Assembly (NCBI GenBank): GCA_007135355.1
Contig: SLJA01000096.1
Location: forward strand, 1 to 5,437
Length of the DNA stretch: 5,437 nt
Source of the DNA: Wenzhouxiangella sp.
Lineage (GTDB): Bacteria > Pseudomonadota > Gammaproteobacteria > Xanthomonadales > Wenzhouxiangellaceae
Reading direction: 5' to 3'
In this document: piece after piece, positions 4,943-5,437 of the stretch
How positions within the stretch are numbered: the stretch's first letter is position 1
Layout: every line of letters begins with the position of its first letter
The notes under the pieces: model-generated
Database searches by the model: none
The model's input: only the letters and a program-made list of their open reading frames with translations
What the model was told of the DNA's origin: nothing
Position numbers and translations under genes: made by a program

Positions 4943-5434
4943 ATGCCTGCGCGGCCTATCGTTGTTCATCCCGACTGCCGGCTCCGAACACCGTCTGCAG
5001 CGGTCAATGAGTTTGGTGTCGAGCTCAATAACCTGGTTCAGGATCTAGTCGATACCCTCAATGCCACCGCGACGGGTATTGGGATTTCGGCTCCTCAGAT
5101 TGGAGCGCTGCAGCAGGTGCTGGTCATGGATCTGTCGCCGGAGCGCGATACACCCGAGATCTATATCAACCCCCAAATACTGTCCCGATCGACTCCCGCG
5201 CTGGTCGAGGAAAGCTGCCTCTCGGTTCCGGGGGTCGTTGGGAATGTGATTCGCGATACCGAGCTTTGTGTCGAGGCCCAGGATGCCACTGGCAAGCGCT
5301 TTAAGCGCGATCTCTCGGGCATGCATGCCGTTTGCCTGCAGCATGAGGTCGACCATCTGCAAGGGAGGCTCTTCATAGATCGCCTGTCCTTTTTCCGCAG
5401 AATGCTGCTGCGCCTGAAGTTTCGTCGCGCTTGA
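4943..5434 (+). CDS. def: Peptide deformylase (variant motifs)
   Basis: A 163-residue peptide deformylase, a metal enzyme that removes the formyl group from the N-terminal Met of new proteins; E. coli Def is 169 residues. The ATG at 4943 gives the usual opening (RPIVVHPDCRLRTPS) and lies 12 bases after the pucC stop, so co-transcription is likely, though no strong ribosome site is seen. Motif 1 is GIGISAPQ (45-52), with Ser49 for the usual Ala. Motif 2 is ESCLS (90-94), with Ser91 for the usual Gly. Motif 3 is QHEVDH (133-138). The metal ligands Cys92, His134 and His138, and catalytic Gln52 and Glu135, are all present, so activity is expected. The C-terminal stretch (LSFFRRMLLRLKFRRA) is short and basic, as in the ribosome-binding helix of other deformylases. 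Housekeeping def usually neighbours fmt. None is seen here, but the window ends 3 bases after the stop. Confidence 0.92.
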   Translation: MPARPIVVHPDCRLRTPSAAVNEFGVELNNLVQDLVDTLNATATGIGISAPQIGALQQVLVMDLSPERDTPEIYINPQILSRSTPALVEESCLSVPGVVGNVIRDTELCVEAQDATGKRFKRDLSGMHAVCLQHEVDHLQGRLFIDRLSFFRRMLLRLKFRRA

Positions 5435-5437
5435 TCC

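Noticed and set aside
4379..4969. Long open frame on the minus strand inside pucC (196 codons)
   Set aside because: Antisense shadow of pucC, low-complexity product rich in Gly, Arg and Ser, no ribosome site of note.
1..5437. CRISPR arrays, tRNA or rRNA genes, insertion sequences
   Set aside because: No direct repeats with spacers, no cloverleaf or rRNA-like stretch, no transposase or terminal inverted repeats were seen; the only tandem repeat is inside a protein gene.

Overview
The window comes from a purple phototrophic proteobacterium that makes bacteriochlorophyll a (or b) and a peripheral LH2-type antenna. The evidence is two subunit genes of chlorophyllide a oxidoreductase (bchY, bchZ), an LH2 beta/alpha pair (pucB, pucA) and a PucC/LhaA-family assembly protein. 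The sequence is G+C rich. My guess is a gammaproteobacterial purple bacterium (Chromatiales-like), but this rests on the general look of the proteins and gene order and is not proven here. All genes read on the + strand.

Layout: 2-622 is the C-terminal part of bchY, cut by the left edge. bchZ (622-2067) overlaps it by one base (TGATG). A 154-bp gap (2068-2221) holds a strong sigma70-like promoter (TTGACA-N18-TACTAT), a TGT-N12-ACA motif of the PpsR/CrtJ type overlapping the -35 box, and a leader with a perfect palindrome and small hairpins. Then come pucB (2222-2386) and pucA (2397-2540), each with a good Shine-Dalgarno sequence. A 228-bp spacer (2541-2768) starts with two mutually exclusive stem-loops just after pucA, of the sort that protects antenna mRNA. 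Next is an unnamed gene (2769-3362). Its protein has a YflT/general-stress-17M-like N-terminal domain followed by a tail of about six tandem 16-residue units. pucC (3392-4930) and a peptide deformylase gene (4943-5434) follow with short gaps, and the window ends 3 bases later.

How they fit together: BchY and BchZ form the catalytic part of the enzyme that reduces the B ring of chlorophyllide a on the way to bacteriochlorophyll. PucB and PucA bind that pigment, and PucC helps pigment insertion and antenna assembly. In well-studied purple bacteria the bchCXYZ genes lead into the LH1/reaction-centre puf operon. Here that slot is taken by an LH2 pair.

The parts most worth follow-up are the repeat-tailed protein between pucA and pucC, the deformylase at the end of the antenna cluster (the alpha N-terminal Met is the B800 ligand in known LH2), the alpha Phe44-Trp45 pair predicted to tune the B850 band, and the regulatory elements around pucBA.
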